Shown here: positions 24,957 through 33,684 of the stretch, in pieces
How positions within the stretch are numbered: the first letter of the stretch is position 1
How the letters are laid out: every line of letters begins with the position of its first letter
NCBI GenBank assembly: GCA_903872185.1
Contig: CAIQJL010000055.1
Span: forward strand, 1-36,064
Length of the DNA: 36,064 bases
Source of the DNA: an uncultured Bacteroidota bacterium
GTDB taxonomy: Bacteria > Bacteroidota > Bacteroidia > Bacteroidales > GWA2-32-17
Direction of reading: 5' to 3'
Notes under the pieces: generated by a model
The model's database searches: none
The model's input: only the letters and a program-made list of their open reading frames with translations
Told to the model about the DNA's origin: nothing
Program-made: the position numbers and the translations under genes

Positions 24957-26858
24957 ATGAAATCATCTGCTTCTTTTAAAGAAAAACTTCGTTATGCTTT
25001 TGATAATACAATGACTTCAGGAACCATATCTCTTATAATATGGTTAGCTATACTTTCTGTTTTAGTTGTAATAATTGCTGCTGTTATTATTATAGTATCA
25101 GGAATTACACCAGCCGATAATCAGCAATTAAGTTTTTATGAAGCATGCTGGCAAAGTTTAATGAGAACAATGGATTCTGGAGCAGTAGGTGCTGATTCTG
25201 GTTGGAAGTTTAGGGGTGTTATGCTTATTGTTACTATTGGTGGAATATTTATTCTTTCAACTTTAATTGGTGTTTTAACATCTGGAATTCAAACCAAAAT
25301 CGAAGAATTAAGAAAAGGGAAATCTAAAGTTTTAGAAACAAATCATACTTTAATTCTTGGTTGGTCAACAAAAATATTTTCGATAATTTCAGAATTAATT
25401 ATTGCAAACGAAAATCAAAAACGTCCTCGTATAGTTGTTATGGCTGATAAGGATAAAGTTGAAATGGAAGATGAAATTAAATCGCAAATAAAAAATACTA
25501 AAAACACTAAAATAATTTGTCGCTCTGGAAGTCCGCTTAATCTTCAGGATATGGATATCGCAAGTCCAAATGAGGCGCGTTCAATAATTATTTTATCTCC
25601 TGAAAATGATAATCCAGATACATATGTTATCAAAACAATGTTAGCTGTAACAAATAACCCAAACAGAAAGGAATCGGATTATCATATTGTAGCCGAAATA
25701 AAAGTGGAGTCAAATATGGAAGCTGCAAAATTAGTAGGAAGGCACGAAGCAGAGTTAATTCTTTCACCAGATATTTTAGCACGCGTTACTGCTCAAACAT
25801 GCAGACAGTCGGGGTTAAGCGTTGTTTATACTGAGTTGTTAGATTTTGATGGAGTGGAAATTTATTTTAACGAAGAACCAAAATTAATTGGTAAATCTTT
25901 TAAAGAAGCATTATTAATGTATGAAGAAAGTGCATTAATGGGTATTATGTTTGCCGATAAAAAAGTAAGCGTAAATCCTCCAATGGATACAATAATAAAA
26001 GCAGGTGATAAAATAATTGCAATTTCTGAAGATGATGATACTATTGTTATATCTGGCAAAACAGACATAGTTATTAACGAGAGTGTTATTAGAACCGGAA
26101 AGCCTGAGCCAAAAATTATTGAGAAAACTTTAATTCTTGGATGGAATCATAAGGGAACTTCAATCATTAAAGAAATTGACAATTACGTTTTAGACGGATC
26201 CACTGCATTAATAGTTTCGGAAACTGAAACAACAAAATCTGAGCTCGAAGAATTACAACCTTTTTTAAAAAATCAGAAAGTTGAGTTTTTACAAGGTAAT
26301 ATAATTGACAGAAAATTTCTTGATTCATTAAATGTCGAAAAATTTAATCACATTATTATATTGTATAATTCGCACATCGAAGATGTGCAGGAAGCAGATG
26401 CTAAAACTTTAATTTGTCTTTTACATCTTAGAAATATTTCTGAAATTAAAAAGATCGATTTTAGTATAGTAAGTGAAATGATTGATATTAGAAATAAAGA
26501 GCTAGCAGAGGTTACAAAGGTTGATGACTTTATTATAGGCGATAAATTAATAAGTTTATTTATGTCGCAGGTTTCTGAAAATAAATTTTTAAAACCTGTA
26601 TTCGATGATTTGTTTGATGCTGATGGTTCAGAAATTTATGTAAAATCTGCATCTGAATATGTAGAGCTGGGTAAGGAAGTAGATTTTTATACAGTAACAG
26701 AATCTGCAGCTCGTCAAAACCAGATTGCTATAGGTTATAAAATTCATGCTTTAGAGCATGCTTCAGATAAAGGCTATGGTGTAGTAGTGGATCCTAAAAA
26801 ATCAGCAAAAATTACTTTTGTAGAAAACGATAAGATTATTGTAATTGCTGAGGAATAG
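24957..26858 (+). CDS. CASTOR/POLLUX-like ion channel with tandem RCK-type domains
   Basis: A 633-residue inner-membrane protein. Helix one spans about 20-48 and helix two about 90-112, with a re-entrant pore segment between (YEACWQSLMRTMDSGAVGADSGWKFRG), whose MDSG...DSGW motif marks bacterial relatives of the plant nuclear channels CASTOR and POLLUX. Two tandem Rossmann/RCK units follow, beginning with HTLILGWSTKIFSIISEL (about 130) and KTLILGWNHKGTSIIKEI (about 390), each with a TrkA_C-like part. Likely a ligand-gated cation (K+ or Ca2+) channel; selectivity is inferred. It lies 44 nt after corA, so the two probably form an ion-homeostasis unit. Confidence 0.85.
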   Translation: MKSSASFKEKLRYAFDNTMTSGTISLIIWLAILSVLVVIIAAVIIIVSGITPADNQQLSFYEACWQSLMRTMDSGAVGADSGWKFRGVMLIVTIGGIFILSTLIGVLTSGIQTKIEELRKGKSKVLETNHTLILGWSTKIFSIISELIIANENQKRPRIVVMADKDKVEMEDEIKSQIKNTKNTKIICRSGSPLNLQDMDIASPNEARSIIILSPENDNPDTYVIKTMLAVTNNPNRKESDYHIVAEIKVESNMEAAKLVGRHEAELILSPDILARVTAQTCRQSGLSVVYTELLDFDGVEIYFNEEPKLIGKSFKEALLMYEESALMGIMFADKKVSVNPPMDTIIKAGDKIIAISEDDDTIVISGKTDIVINESVIRTGKPEPKIIEKTLILGWNHKGTSIIKEIDNYVLDGSTALIVSETETTKSELEELQPFLKNQKVEFLQGNIIDRKFLDSLNVEKFNHIIILYNSHIEDVQEADAKTLICLLHLRNISEIKKIDFSIVSEMIDIRNKELAEVTKVDDFIIGDKLISLFMSQVSENKFLKPVFDDLFDADGSEIYVKSASEYVELGKEVDFYTVTESAARQNQIAIGYKIHALEHASDKGYGVVVDPKKSAKITFVENDKIIVIAEE

Positions 26859-26897
26859 GAAATATCTAAGTTTTATTTGTAAAATTAATAAATTTAG

Positions 26898-26964
26898 GTC
26901 ATGTTGAGGCTCTTGAAACATGTAAAGGGTTGTGTGCATATCCTTCGAGTACCTCAGGATGACT
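26898..26964. repeat. Imperfect inverted repeat element (ATCCTTCGAG family)
   Basis: The left arm at 26898-26922 (GTCATGTTGAGGCTCTTGAA...) is an imperfect reverse complement of the right arm at 26940-26964 (ATCCTTCGAGTACCTCAGGA...). The right arm matches 24 of 25 positions of the reverse complement of the right arm at 33520-33546, so the two intergenic elements belong to one family. Confidence 0.7.
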
Positions 26965-27023
26965 GCGAGTGGAGATTCGAGCTAAAGGTTTTTACTAATA
27001 TTTTACTCTTATTTAGTATGAAA

Positions 27024-27063
27024 TAAAAAAGTGCCTAAAGTACTTTAAGTATTTTAAGCACTT
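27024..27063 (-). terminator. Terminator hairpin downstream of yebC
   Basis: A 15-bp stem with one mismatch (AAGTGCCTAAAGTAC / GTATTTTAAGCACTT) and a TTTAA loop. On the minus strand it is followed by a T run. It lies 20 nt past the yebC stop codon. Confidence 0.8.
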
Positions 27064-27083
27064 ATAACTTTAAGTACTTTTTT

Positions 27084-27827
27084 CTATTCCATTGTATTCA
27101 TGAGTTCATCTGTCATTTCAAGGTTGTGAAATACATTCTGAACATCATCATCATCTTCTAATTCGTCAATAAGTCGTAATATTTTTTGAGCAGAATCTAC
27201 ATCCACAACTTTTGTGTCGTTTGGAACTCTTCTTAATTCTGAGTTTTCTGCTTCAATTTTTAATTCTTCTAATTTTTTCTGAACTTTTCCAAAAAATTCG
27301 AGCGGACAATATAATGTGTAAACATCGCCATCGTCTTCAATATCTTCAACACCAGCGTCGATTATATCAAGTTCAATTTCTTCTAGACTTTTAATATTCT
27401 CTTTAGCAATAGTAAAAACTCCTTTTCTATCAAAAATAAAACTTAACGATCCATTAGTTCCCAGACTGCCGCCACGTTTATTGAAAACTGCACGTACATT
27501 ACTTACTGTACGGTTATTGTTGTCCGATAAGCATTCAACAAATACAGCAACTCCACCTTGTGCATATCCTTCAAATGTAGTTTCAACATAATTACTTCCT
27601 TCTGCACTTGCCTTTGAAATAGCACGCTGAATGTTTTCCTTAGGCATATTAACACCTTTAGCATTCTGAATTGCCATTCTTAACCTTGGATTGCTATCAA
27701 CAGCAGTCCCGCTTTCTTTTACAGCTATACTAATTTCTTTAATAAGTTTTGAGAAAATTTTAGAGCGTTTGGCATCAATAGCTCCTTTTTTTCTTTTAAT
27801 GGTTGACCATTTACTATGTCCTGACAT
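27084..27827 (-). CDS. yebC: YebC/PmpR family regulator (TACO1-like translation/transcription factor)
   Basis: Cytoplasmic YebC family protein of 247 residues, the normal size. The N-terminal signature MSGHSKWSTIKRKKGAIDAKR is unmistakable, followed by FSKLIKEISIAVKESG and the conserved NVRAVFNKRGGSLGTNGSLSFIFDR. The C-terminus ends in an acidic stretch (DELEDDDDVQNVF). Members act as DNA-binding regulators (PmpR) or assist translation of proline-rich stretches, and the sequence cannot decide between them. Monocistronic with its own terminator. Confidence 0.96.
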   Translation of the reverse strand: MSGHSKWSTIKRKKGAIDAKRSKIFSKLIKEISIAVKESGTAVDSNPRLRMAIQNAKGVNMPKENIQRAISKASAEGSNYVETTFEGYAQGGVAVFVECLSDNNNRTVSNVRAVFNKRGGSLGTNGSLSFIFDRKGVFTIAKENIKSLEEIELDIIDAGVEDIEDDGDVYTLYCPLEFFGKVQKKLEELKIEAENSELRRVPNDTKVVDVDSAQKILRLIDELEDDDDVQNVFHNLEMTDELMNTME

Positions 27828-27965
27828 ATGAATTTATTTTGTATGAAATTAGAATACAAATTTGCATTTTTTTTTTCGATTGAAAAAAATAAATTCGAAT
27901 TTATATAATTGTTTTTTAATAAGTGAATAAATGAAATTAATAATTTCACAATTAAATAAATAGTA

Positions 27966-27973
27966 TTAATTTG
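27966..27973 (+). promoter_or_regulatory. Possible -7 element (TTAATTTG)
   Basis: One mismatch from TAnnTTTG, with TTTC 18 nt upstream, 19 nt before the start of the next gene. A weak match. Confidence 0.3.
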
Positions 27974-27992
27974 CAATATTAAAATTAAAGCT

Positions 27993-29123
27993 ATGAAAAA
28001 AATATTTTTATTTATTTTGACAATATTGTCTATTTGTACTGCAAAGGCTCAAATGGGAACTATTCCTAATTATTTTTTAGCAGATAATAGCAATTTTATT
28101 GTTTTAATTGCAACAGAAATTAAAACGGGTATTTCTTATTCAGAGAAAGGTGGAAATGAATTTACAGAATTAAATCCCAATGATTTTACTTCGCCAGATG
28201 ATAAAACTTTTATTTCTATTGCTAATCTGGTAAGAAAAAAGTTTGGAACAATGGGGCTAAAACCTGCAGATTATTTAAGTTTTAATTATACAAAATTTAC
28301 TACGGATGAATTAAACAAAATTAGTGAATCTGTTGCAAATCATACCACAGGTTTTATGTGTACAATAATTATAACCGATAGGGATGCTGTAGATAAAGCA
28401 GTAAAGAAAAATAAATTAGAGTTAAGCAATTGTAAAATGGTTACAGTATCCGTAGCAAAACCCAATGAAACCGATATAACAAAAACATATACAATTTTTG
28501 GTGCCGGAATGGATTTGGCGCAGGCATTTGATCAAATAGAAAAAGATATATCAAAACAAAAGCCTGATTATTTTGTTAAAACAATGAATACTCCTGATGA
28601 TATTCCAGTTATTTCAAAAGAAGAATATGATAAAATGTTGTCTGCAAAAGATAGTGTTCAAGGTTTTCCTTTAGAGTCTGAACTAAAAAATTCAGAATTA
28701 TTAATTTTATGTGGATTTAAAAAAGATGGAGTTTCGTATAAAAGATTTGATCAGATATTAAAGAAAAAATATCCGTATAAATACAGAATAATTTCTACTC
28801 AAGAATATTGGGAGGAATGTAAAAAACCTGAACCACAATATGTTATGCTTTTAAAAGGAAATTCATTTGCATATACAGCGTCGGGTTTGGATTATATTCA
28901 TCGCAATAATAGCCAGACTGCACGCAATCAATCTAGTTCTAAAAACTGGGGTGATTCTGATGCAATGTCACAAGAGGTTTATATTTTTCAGTATGTTATT
29001 AAAGATATGAAAGCACTTAAATTATATCTTGGTAATTGTAAAGATTGCAGGTATTCTGATATAACAGCTGCTTTGCGTTCTTCGCTAAGAAAAATGGGCG
29101 ATTTTTATAAGTGGGTAAAATAA
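27993..29123 (+). CDS. Secreted protein of unknown function
   Basis: A 376-residue exported protein with a signal peptide ending at about residue 19 (TAKAQ). No family is recognised. The N-terminal half (20-190) begins with NYFLADNSNFIVLIATEIK and contains mixed alpha/beta elements. A second part (about 215-376) starts EEYDKMLSAKDS and again opens with a strand (SELLILCGFKKDGVSY), then a helix, then YVMLLKGNSFAYTASGLDYI. It ends YKWVK, with a CKDC pair near residue 352. The layout suggests two alpha/beta domains. Monocistronic; it converges on mutB across a repeat-bearing spacer. Confidence 0.75.
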   Translation: MKKIFLFILTILSICTAKAQMGTIPNYFLADNSNFIVLIATEIKTGISYSEKGGNEFTELNPNDFTSPDDKTFISIANLVRKKFGTMGLKPADYLSFNYTKFTTDELNKISESVANHTTGFMCTIIITDRDAVDKAVKKNKLELSNCKMVTVSVAKPNETDITKTYTIFGAGMDLAQAFDQIEKDISKQKPDYFVKTMNTPDDIPVISKEEYDKMLSAKDSVQGFPLESELKNSELLILCGFKKDGVSYKRFDQILKKKYPYKYRIISTQEYWEECKKPEPQYVMLLKGNSFAYTASGLDYIHRNNSQTARNQSSSKNWGDSDAMSQEVYIFQYVIKDMKALKLYLGNCKDCRYSDITAALRSSLRKMGDFYKWVK

Positions 29124-29149
29124 AATATTATTGTAGTTAAAAAGTAGTA

Positions 29150-29256
29150 TGTCATTTAGAGCAAAACGTAGTGAAGCGAAGTACTTTTCTCACCGAAGGT
29201 AATCTGGTTTAGAAAAATAGATTCTTTGTTACTCCGCCGCGGCGGACAGAATGACA
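29150..29256. repeat. Interspersed repeat-like element with inverted TGTCATT ends and a GC palindrome
   Basis: The element opens with TGTCATT (29150) and closes with AATGACA (29256). Inside are AGTGAAGCGAAGTACTTTTC and the perfect 14-bp palindrome TCCGCCGCGGCGGA (29233-29246). The base composition is unlike the flanking AT-rich DNA. It fills most of the spacer between two convergent genes. No reading frame is present. Confidence 0.5.
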
Positions 29257-29267
29257 AAAGGGAAAAA

Positions 29268-31412
29268 TTAATTCCCTAACAATATATTCAATATTTTAAT
29301 TGCAGCTTCAGCAATTTTTGTTCCTGGGCCGAATATGCCTACAACACCAGCTTTGTATAGAAAATCATAATCTTGTGAAGGAATAACTCCGCCTACAATA
29401 ACCATAATATCATCACGACCATGTTTTTTTAATTCTTCAATAACTTGAGGAACTAAAGTTTTATGTCCCGCTGCTAAACTTGAAACGCCAAGTATGTGAA
29501 CATCGTTTTCTACTGCTTGTTTTGCAGCTTCTGCTGGTGTTTGGAAAAGTGGTCCCATATCAACATCAAAACCCATGTCGGCATATGCAGTTGCAACAAC
29601 TTTTGCACCACGGTCATGACCATCTTGTCCCATTTTAGCAACCATAATACGTGGGCGACGACCTTCTTTTTCGGCAAATTTATCAGCTAAATTTCTAGCT
29701 TCATTAAATTTATCGTTGTCTTTTGTTTCTGAAGAATACACACCAGATATCATACGAATGTTAGCTTTATATCGTCCGTAAACTTTTTCAATAGCAAAAG
29801 AAATTTCTCCCAAAGATGCTCTTTTTTTCGCAGCATTAACTGATAATTCTAAAAGATTTCCTTCACCTGTTTCACAAGCCTTGGTAATTGCCACTAACGC
29901 TTCCTGAACTTCATCATTATTTCTGTTTTTACGAAGTTGGTCAAGTCTTTTTAATTGTGATTCGCGAACAGCAGTATTGTCAACTTCTAAAGTATCTATT
30001 GGATCTTCTTTCTCTAAACGGTATTTATTTACTCCAACAATTATTTCTTTTCCTGAATCAATTCTTGCTTGCTTTCTTGCAGATGCTTCTTCGATTCTCA
30101 TTTTTGGAATACCTGTTTCGATAGCTTTTGCCATTCCACCAAGTTCCTCAATTTCTTCAATATGTTTCCAGGCTTTATGAGCAATTTCATTTGTTAAATA
30201 TTCAACATAATATGAGCCTGCCCATGGGTCAACAGATTTACAGATATTAGTTTCTTCTTGTAAATATATTTGTGTATTTCTTGCAATTCTTGCAGAAAAA
30301 TCAGTAGGAAGAGCAATAGCTTCGTCAAGCGCATTTGTGTGTAATGATTGTGTGTGACCTAATGCAGCAGCCAAAGCTTCAACGCATGTACGTGCAACAT
30401 TATTAAATGGATCTTGTTCGGTTAAACTCCAACCTGAAGTTTGTGTATGAGTTCTTAATGCAAGTGATTTTGGATTTTTAGGATTAAATTGTTTTACAAT
30501 TTTTGCCCATAACAATCGTGCAGCACGCATTTTTGCAATTTCCATAAAATGATTCATTCCGGCTCCCCAGAAGAAAGATAATCTTGGAGCGAAATTATCA
30601 ATATCAAGTCCGGCTTTAATTCCGGTTCTTAAATATTCTAAACCATCTGCTAAAGTGTATGCAAGTTCAATGTCGGCAGTAGCACCGGCTTCCTGCATGT
30701 GGTAACCAGAAATACTTATTGAATTAAACTTTGGCATTTTTTGCGAAGTATATTCAAAAATATCTGCAATTATTCGCATTGATGTTACAGGAGGATAAAT
30801 ATAAGTATTACGAACCATGAATTCTTTAAGAATATCATTTTGAATTGTTCCTGTTAATTCTTCAAGTTTTGCACCTTGTTCCATTGCAGCAACAATATAA
30901 AAAGCAAGTATTGGTAACACTGCTCCATTCATTGTCATTGATACTGACATTTTGTTAAGAGGAATCTGGTCAAACAGAATTTTCATGTCAAGTATAGAAT
31001 CGATTGCAACACCTGCTTTACCAACATCGCCAACCACGCGCTCGTGGTCTGAATCGTAACCTCTGTGTGTTGCAAGGTCAAATGCGACTGAAAGTCCCAT
31101 TTGTCCAGCTGCAAGATTTCTGCGATAAAATGCATTCGATTCTTCTGCTGTTGAGAAACCTGCATATTGTCTGATAGTCCATGGTTTTGTTACATACATA
31201 GCAGGGTATGGGCCACGTAAAAATGGCGCAATGCCGGCAGCATAATTTAAATGCTCGGCATTTTTAATATCCTCTTCTGTAAAAAATGGTTTAATATTTA
31301 TTAATTCTGCTGGTTCCCAAACATTATTATATGTAATTTGTCCGCCGCGGCTGATTGTTGATTTAACAGAACTTACACTATTTAATTTTATATTTTTAAA
31401 ATTTGGCTTCAT
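29268..31412 (-). CDS. mutB: Methylmalonyl-CoA mutase large (catalytic, B12-binding) subunit
   Basis: Adenosylcobalamin-dependent interconversion of (R)-methylmalonyl-CoA and succinyl-CoA, linking propionate and succinate. 714 residues, as usual for MutB/ScpA. The TIM-barrel domain (about 30-560) shows the conserved [17 protein letters not shown]-like segment, [16 protein letters not shown] and [23 protein letters not shown]. The C-terminal B12 domain (about 580-714) has the base-off motif DGHDRG (DxHxxG), SLAAGH and [12 protein letters not shown]. All key residues are present. It starts 9 nt after the mutA stop, so the subunits are co-translated. Confidence 0.97.
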   Translation of the reverse strand: MKPNFKNIKLNSVSSVKSTISRGGQITYNNVWEPAELINIKPFFTEEDIKNAEHLNYAAGIAPFLRGPYPAMYVTKPWTIRQYAGFSTAEESNAFYRRNLAAGQMGLSVAFDLATHRGYDSDHERVVGDVGKAGVAIDSILDMKILFDQIPLNKMSVSMTMNGAVLPILAFYIVAAMEQGAKLEELTGTIQNDILKEFMVRNTYIYPPVTSMRIIADIFEYTSQKMPKFNSISISGYHMQEAGATADIELAYTLADGLEYLRTGIKAGLDIDNFAPRLSFFWGAGMNHFMEIAKMRAARLLWAKIVKQFNPKNPKSLALRTHTQTSGWSLTEQDPFNNVARTCVEALAAALGHTQSLHTNALDEAIALPTDFSARIARNTQIYLQEETNICKSVDPWAGSYYVEYLTNEIAHKAWKHIEEIEELGGMAKAIETGIPKMRIEEASARKQARIDSGKEIIVGVNKYRLEKEDPIDTLEVDNTAVRESQLKRLDQLRKNRNNDEVQEALVAITKACETGEGNLLELSVNAAKKRASLGEISFAIEKVYGRYKANIRMISGVYSSETKDNDKFNEARNLADKFAEKEGRRPRIMVAKMGQDGHDRGAKVVATAYADMGFDVDMGPLFQTPAEAAKQAVENDVHILGVSSLAAGHKTLVPQVIEELKKHGRDDIMVIVGGVIPSQDYDFLYKAGVVGIFGPGTKIAEAAIKILNILLGN

Positions 31413-31421
31413 AAATAAAAC

Positions 31422-33287
31422 TTAAATGTTTTTTGCTAATATTTTCTGGAAATTCTGTAATTCTTCTAAAAGATTTGATTTAAGATGTATGAAATGTTCA
31501 ATACCTTCTTTCTTATATGTATCAATCATATCTTTTGGATAGCCTGCCATTACTAGAATAGTTTTAGATTTTAATTCTTTAGCTATTTGTGGCACAGCTT
31601 CAATATATTCTTCATCCGAGCTGCACATTACTACAATTTCTGCTTTCGAATCAATTGCTGCCTTAATTCCTGCTTCAATTGTTTCAAATCTTGCGTTATC
31701 CTGAATTTTAAATCCTGCACAACCAAAGAAATTTGTTGTAAAAAATGCACGTGCTTTTAAGCTTACCAGATTGCCAAAAGTTAATAGAAAAACTTTCGGA
31801 GTTTGTTTCATTGCTTCAGTTGTTAGTCTTAATGCTTCAAAAGCGCTGGAGCCTCTGTAAATTTTTATTGGTTCAGCTATTTTTTTATTTTTATCGCATG
31901 ATTTGTTAGCATTTTCATTCTTTGAAAAATGATCAGCTGCTTTCTCATTCAAATCAGGATATCTATTAACGCCTAGTAATATTTCATTTTGAGTTGCTAA
32001 GGCTAAATCACTTTTTTGTTGTGTTGCTGCAGTTTGTTCTTGAATAAATCCATTTTCAAAAGCCTTTATATAACCGCCTTTTTCTTCAATTTCTAAAAAA
32101 AGTTTCCAGGCTTGTTCTGTAATTTCTTTTGTTAAATTTTCAATATAATATGAACCTCCCGCAATATCAACAACTTTATTTAAGTGTGCTTCTTCTTTTA
32201 AAACAATCTGAATGTTTCTTGAAAGTCTTTGTGAAATTTCATTTGTACTTCCAAAAACAGAATCGAACGGACGAACAGTAAGTGATTGTGTTCCGCCAAT
32301 AATTGCCGACATTGATTCTGTAGTTTCTCTTAACAGATTAGTATGATAATCATAAGCTGCCATATTTCTATCAGAAGTAATGCTATGTATATTCATAGGA
32401 ATTACTTCAGTATTATTCGGTAAATATGCTTCTAAAAGTTTCTCCCAGAGTATTCTGGCAGCACGAAGCTTTGCAATTTCCATGAAGTAATTTGAACCTA
32501 CTCCAAAATTAAAAGTTAGATGGTTTGCAATATTTTTAATGTCGGCACCTTTTTCTGAAATTAATGAAAGATATTCTGATGCAATTGCTATGCTATAAGC
32601 TAGTTCCTGAGTTATAAGTGAACCTGCATTTTTAAAACTATAACCATTTACGCCTAATAATTTAATTTGCAGATAATTTTTAGAAGTAGATGTTATTAGT
32701 GTTGATGCTTTTTCAAATAAATTTTCTTCTGAGCAAAAATGACCTTTTGTTGTTAAATCACCAATTGGACTGCAATCAAATATTACCCTTACTTTATTTG
32801 AATCAACGTTTTGGATTTTAATTTCAATTTCAAGTAAACCGAATAAATATCCAGAATTGTCGCCAGAAATAAATCTTAATGTGTTTTTTTCTAAATTTAT
32901 ACCTTTTAATAATGCAGAAAGATCATTTTGATTTTTAATTAATTCCGAAATATTTTCAGGTACTATAAATGTTATGCTATCAGCTCCTTTGCATAGTGCA
33001 TCAACAGCAGATTTATTTGCATCATTGATATTTCGTATAATTATTTCCTGAGAAATCTCCCAGTTATTATCGTTGGTCTTATAACCTCTTGCAACTGAAA
33101 TGTTTTGATTGTCAATTAAATCTTCATTATTGTAAAATGGTTTAACATCAAAACCTTCTGGAGTTTTCCAAATAACTTTTTTATCGTAATCGGCACCTTT
33201 TAAGTCTCTTATAATCGCATTCTTCCAGTCAGTAGCATTTGCTTCAGGGAATTCACTAAAAAGATTTTTTTTGTCTGTGTTTGACAT
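31422..33287 (-). CDS. mutA: Methylmalonyl-CoA mutase small (non-catalytic) subunit
   Basis: Partner of MutB in the heterodimeric mutase; it does not bind cobalamin itself. 621 residues from ATG 33287. A longer frame to 33347 is rejected because it would start upstream of the promoter, and MSNTDKKNLFSEFPEANATDWK is the usual MutA N-terminus. The barrel-like domain (to about 470) keeps RAARILWEKLLEAYLP and GGTQSLTVRPFDSVFGSTNEISQRLSRNIQ. The C-terminal flavodoxin-like domain lacks the DxHxxG cobalamin motif (it reads GNLVSLKARA), as expected for this subunit. First gene of the mutAB operon. Confidence 0.94.
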   Translation of the reverse strand: MSNTDKKNLFSEFPEANATDWKNAIIRDLKGADYDKKVIWKTPEGFDVKPFYNNEDLIDNQNISVARGYKTNDNNWEISQEIIIRNINDANKSAVDALCKGADSITFIVPENISELIKNQNDLSALLKGINLEKNTLRFISGDNSGYLFGLLEIEIKIQNVDSNKVRVIFDCSPIGDLTTKGHFCSEENLFEKASTLITSTSKNYLQIKLLGVNGYSFKNAGSLITQELAYSIAIASEYLSLISEKGADIKNIANHLTFNFGVGSNYFMEIAKLRAARILWEKLLEAYLPNNTEVIPMNIHSITSDRNMAAYDYHTNLLRETTESMSAIIGGTQSLTVRPFDSVFGSTNEISQRLSRNIQIVLKEEAHLNKVVDIAGGSYYIENLTKEITEQAWKLFLEIEEKGGYIKAFENGFIQEQTAATQQKSDLALATQNEILLGVNRYPDLNEKAADHFSKNENANKSCDKNKKIAEPIKIYRGSSAFEALRLTTEAMKQTPKVFLLTFGNLVSLKARAFFTTNFFGCAGFKIQDNARFETIEAGIKAAIDSKAEIVVMCSSDEEYIEAVPQIAKELKSKTILVMAGYPKDMIDTYKKEGIEHFIHLKSNLLEELQNFQKILAKNI

Positions 33288-33309
33288 ATAATTAGTTTCA
33301 GATTTGCTG

Positions 33310-33339
33310 CAAAGGTAGCCATAAAAATATTTATCAAAA
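33310..33339 (-). promoter_or_regulatory. Promoter of mutAB
   Basis: On the minus strand TTTTG (33335-33339), a 17-nt spacer and a perfect -7 box TACCTTTG (33310-33317), 22 nt before the mutA ATG. The spacer is slightly short for the consensus. Confidence 0.65.
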
Positions 33340-33407
33340 TGTATCATTTATCATCTATAAAGCATGACAAGACTCCTATTAATTTGAAGGGTATTCGATA
33401 TAATTTT

Positions 33408-33442
33408 TAGCCAACTGTTGGAGATAACTCCAACTGGGGCTA
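33408..33442. repeat. Hairpin TTGGAG-ATAA-CTCCAA with extended arms
   Basis: The core stem TTGGAG/CTCCAA closes an ATAA loop, and the flanking TAGCC...GGCTA extends pairing with mismatches. No T run follows, so it is not a terminator. Probably another short interspersed element. Confidence 0.5.
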
Positions 33443-33485
33443 CAATCTAGCTTTTATCATCTTTAAAGATATTTGTAACTATTTA

Positions 33486-33546
33486 TCACTCTTCGAGAAC
33501 CTCAGAGTGACTGCATTATAGTCATCCTGAGGCACTCGAAGGATGA
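33486..33546. repeat. 27-bp inverted repeat element (ATCCTTCGAG family)
   Basis: The arms at 33486-33512 and 33520-33546 are reverse complements apart from six mismatches, separated by 7 nt. They carry TTCGAG and CCTCAG. The right arm reads as a near-identical copy, in opposite orientation, of the arm at 26940-26964. Confidence 0.75.
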
Positions 33547-33684
33547 TTAGTAGTTTAATTAGGAAACCAAAACGTTTTTATTACAGAATAAACAATTTAA
33601 ACGGTTGATAATTTTTTGAAATCCTATAATACTTGAATGAATATTGAGTTAACATTATAACTAATTTCAGCAAAAATACATGAT

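Larger units (their letters stand above)
33288..33684. other. Intergenic region between divergent mutA and MORN-repeat genes
   Basis: Contains the mutAB promoter, a hairpin at 33408-33442 and a large inverted repeat at 33486-33546. The rest is AT-rich with no reading frame and no other recognisable element. Confidence 0.6.

Noticed and set aside
27725-27976. 83-codon minus-strand frame overlapping the start of yebC
   Set aside because: It shares sequence with yebC in another frame and is otherwise AT-rich spacer translation.
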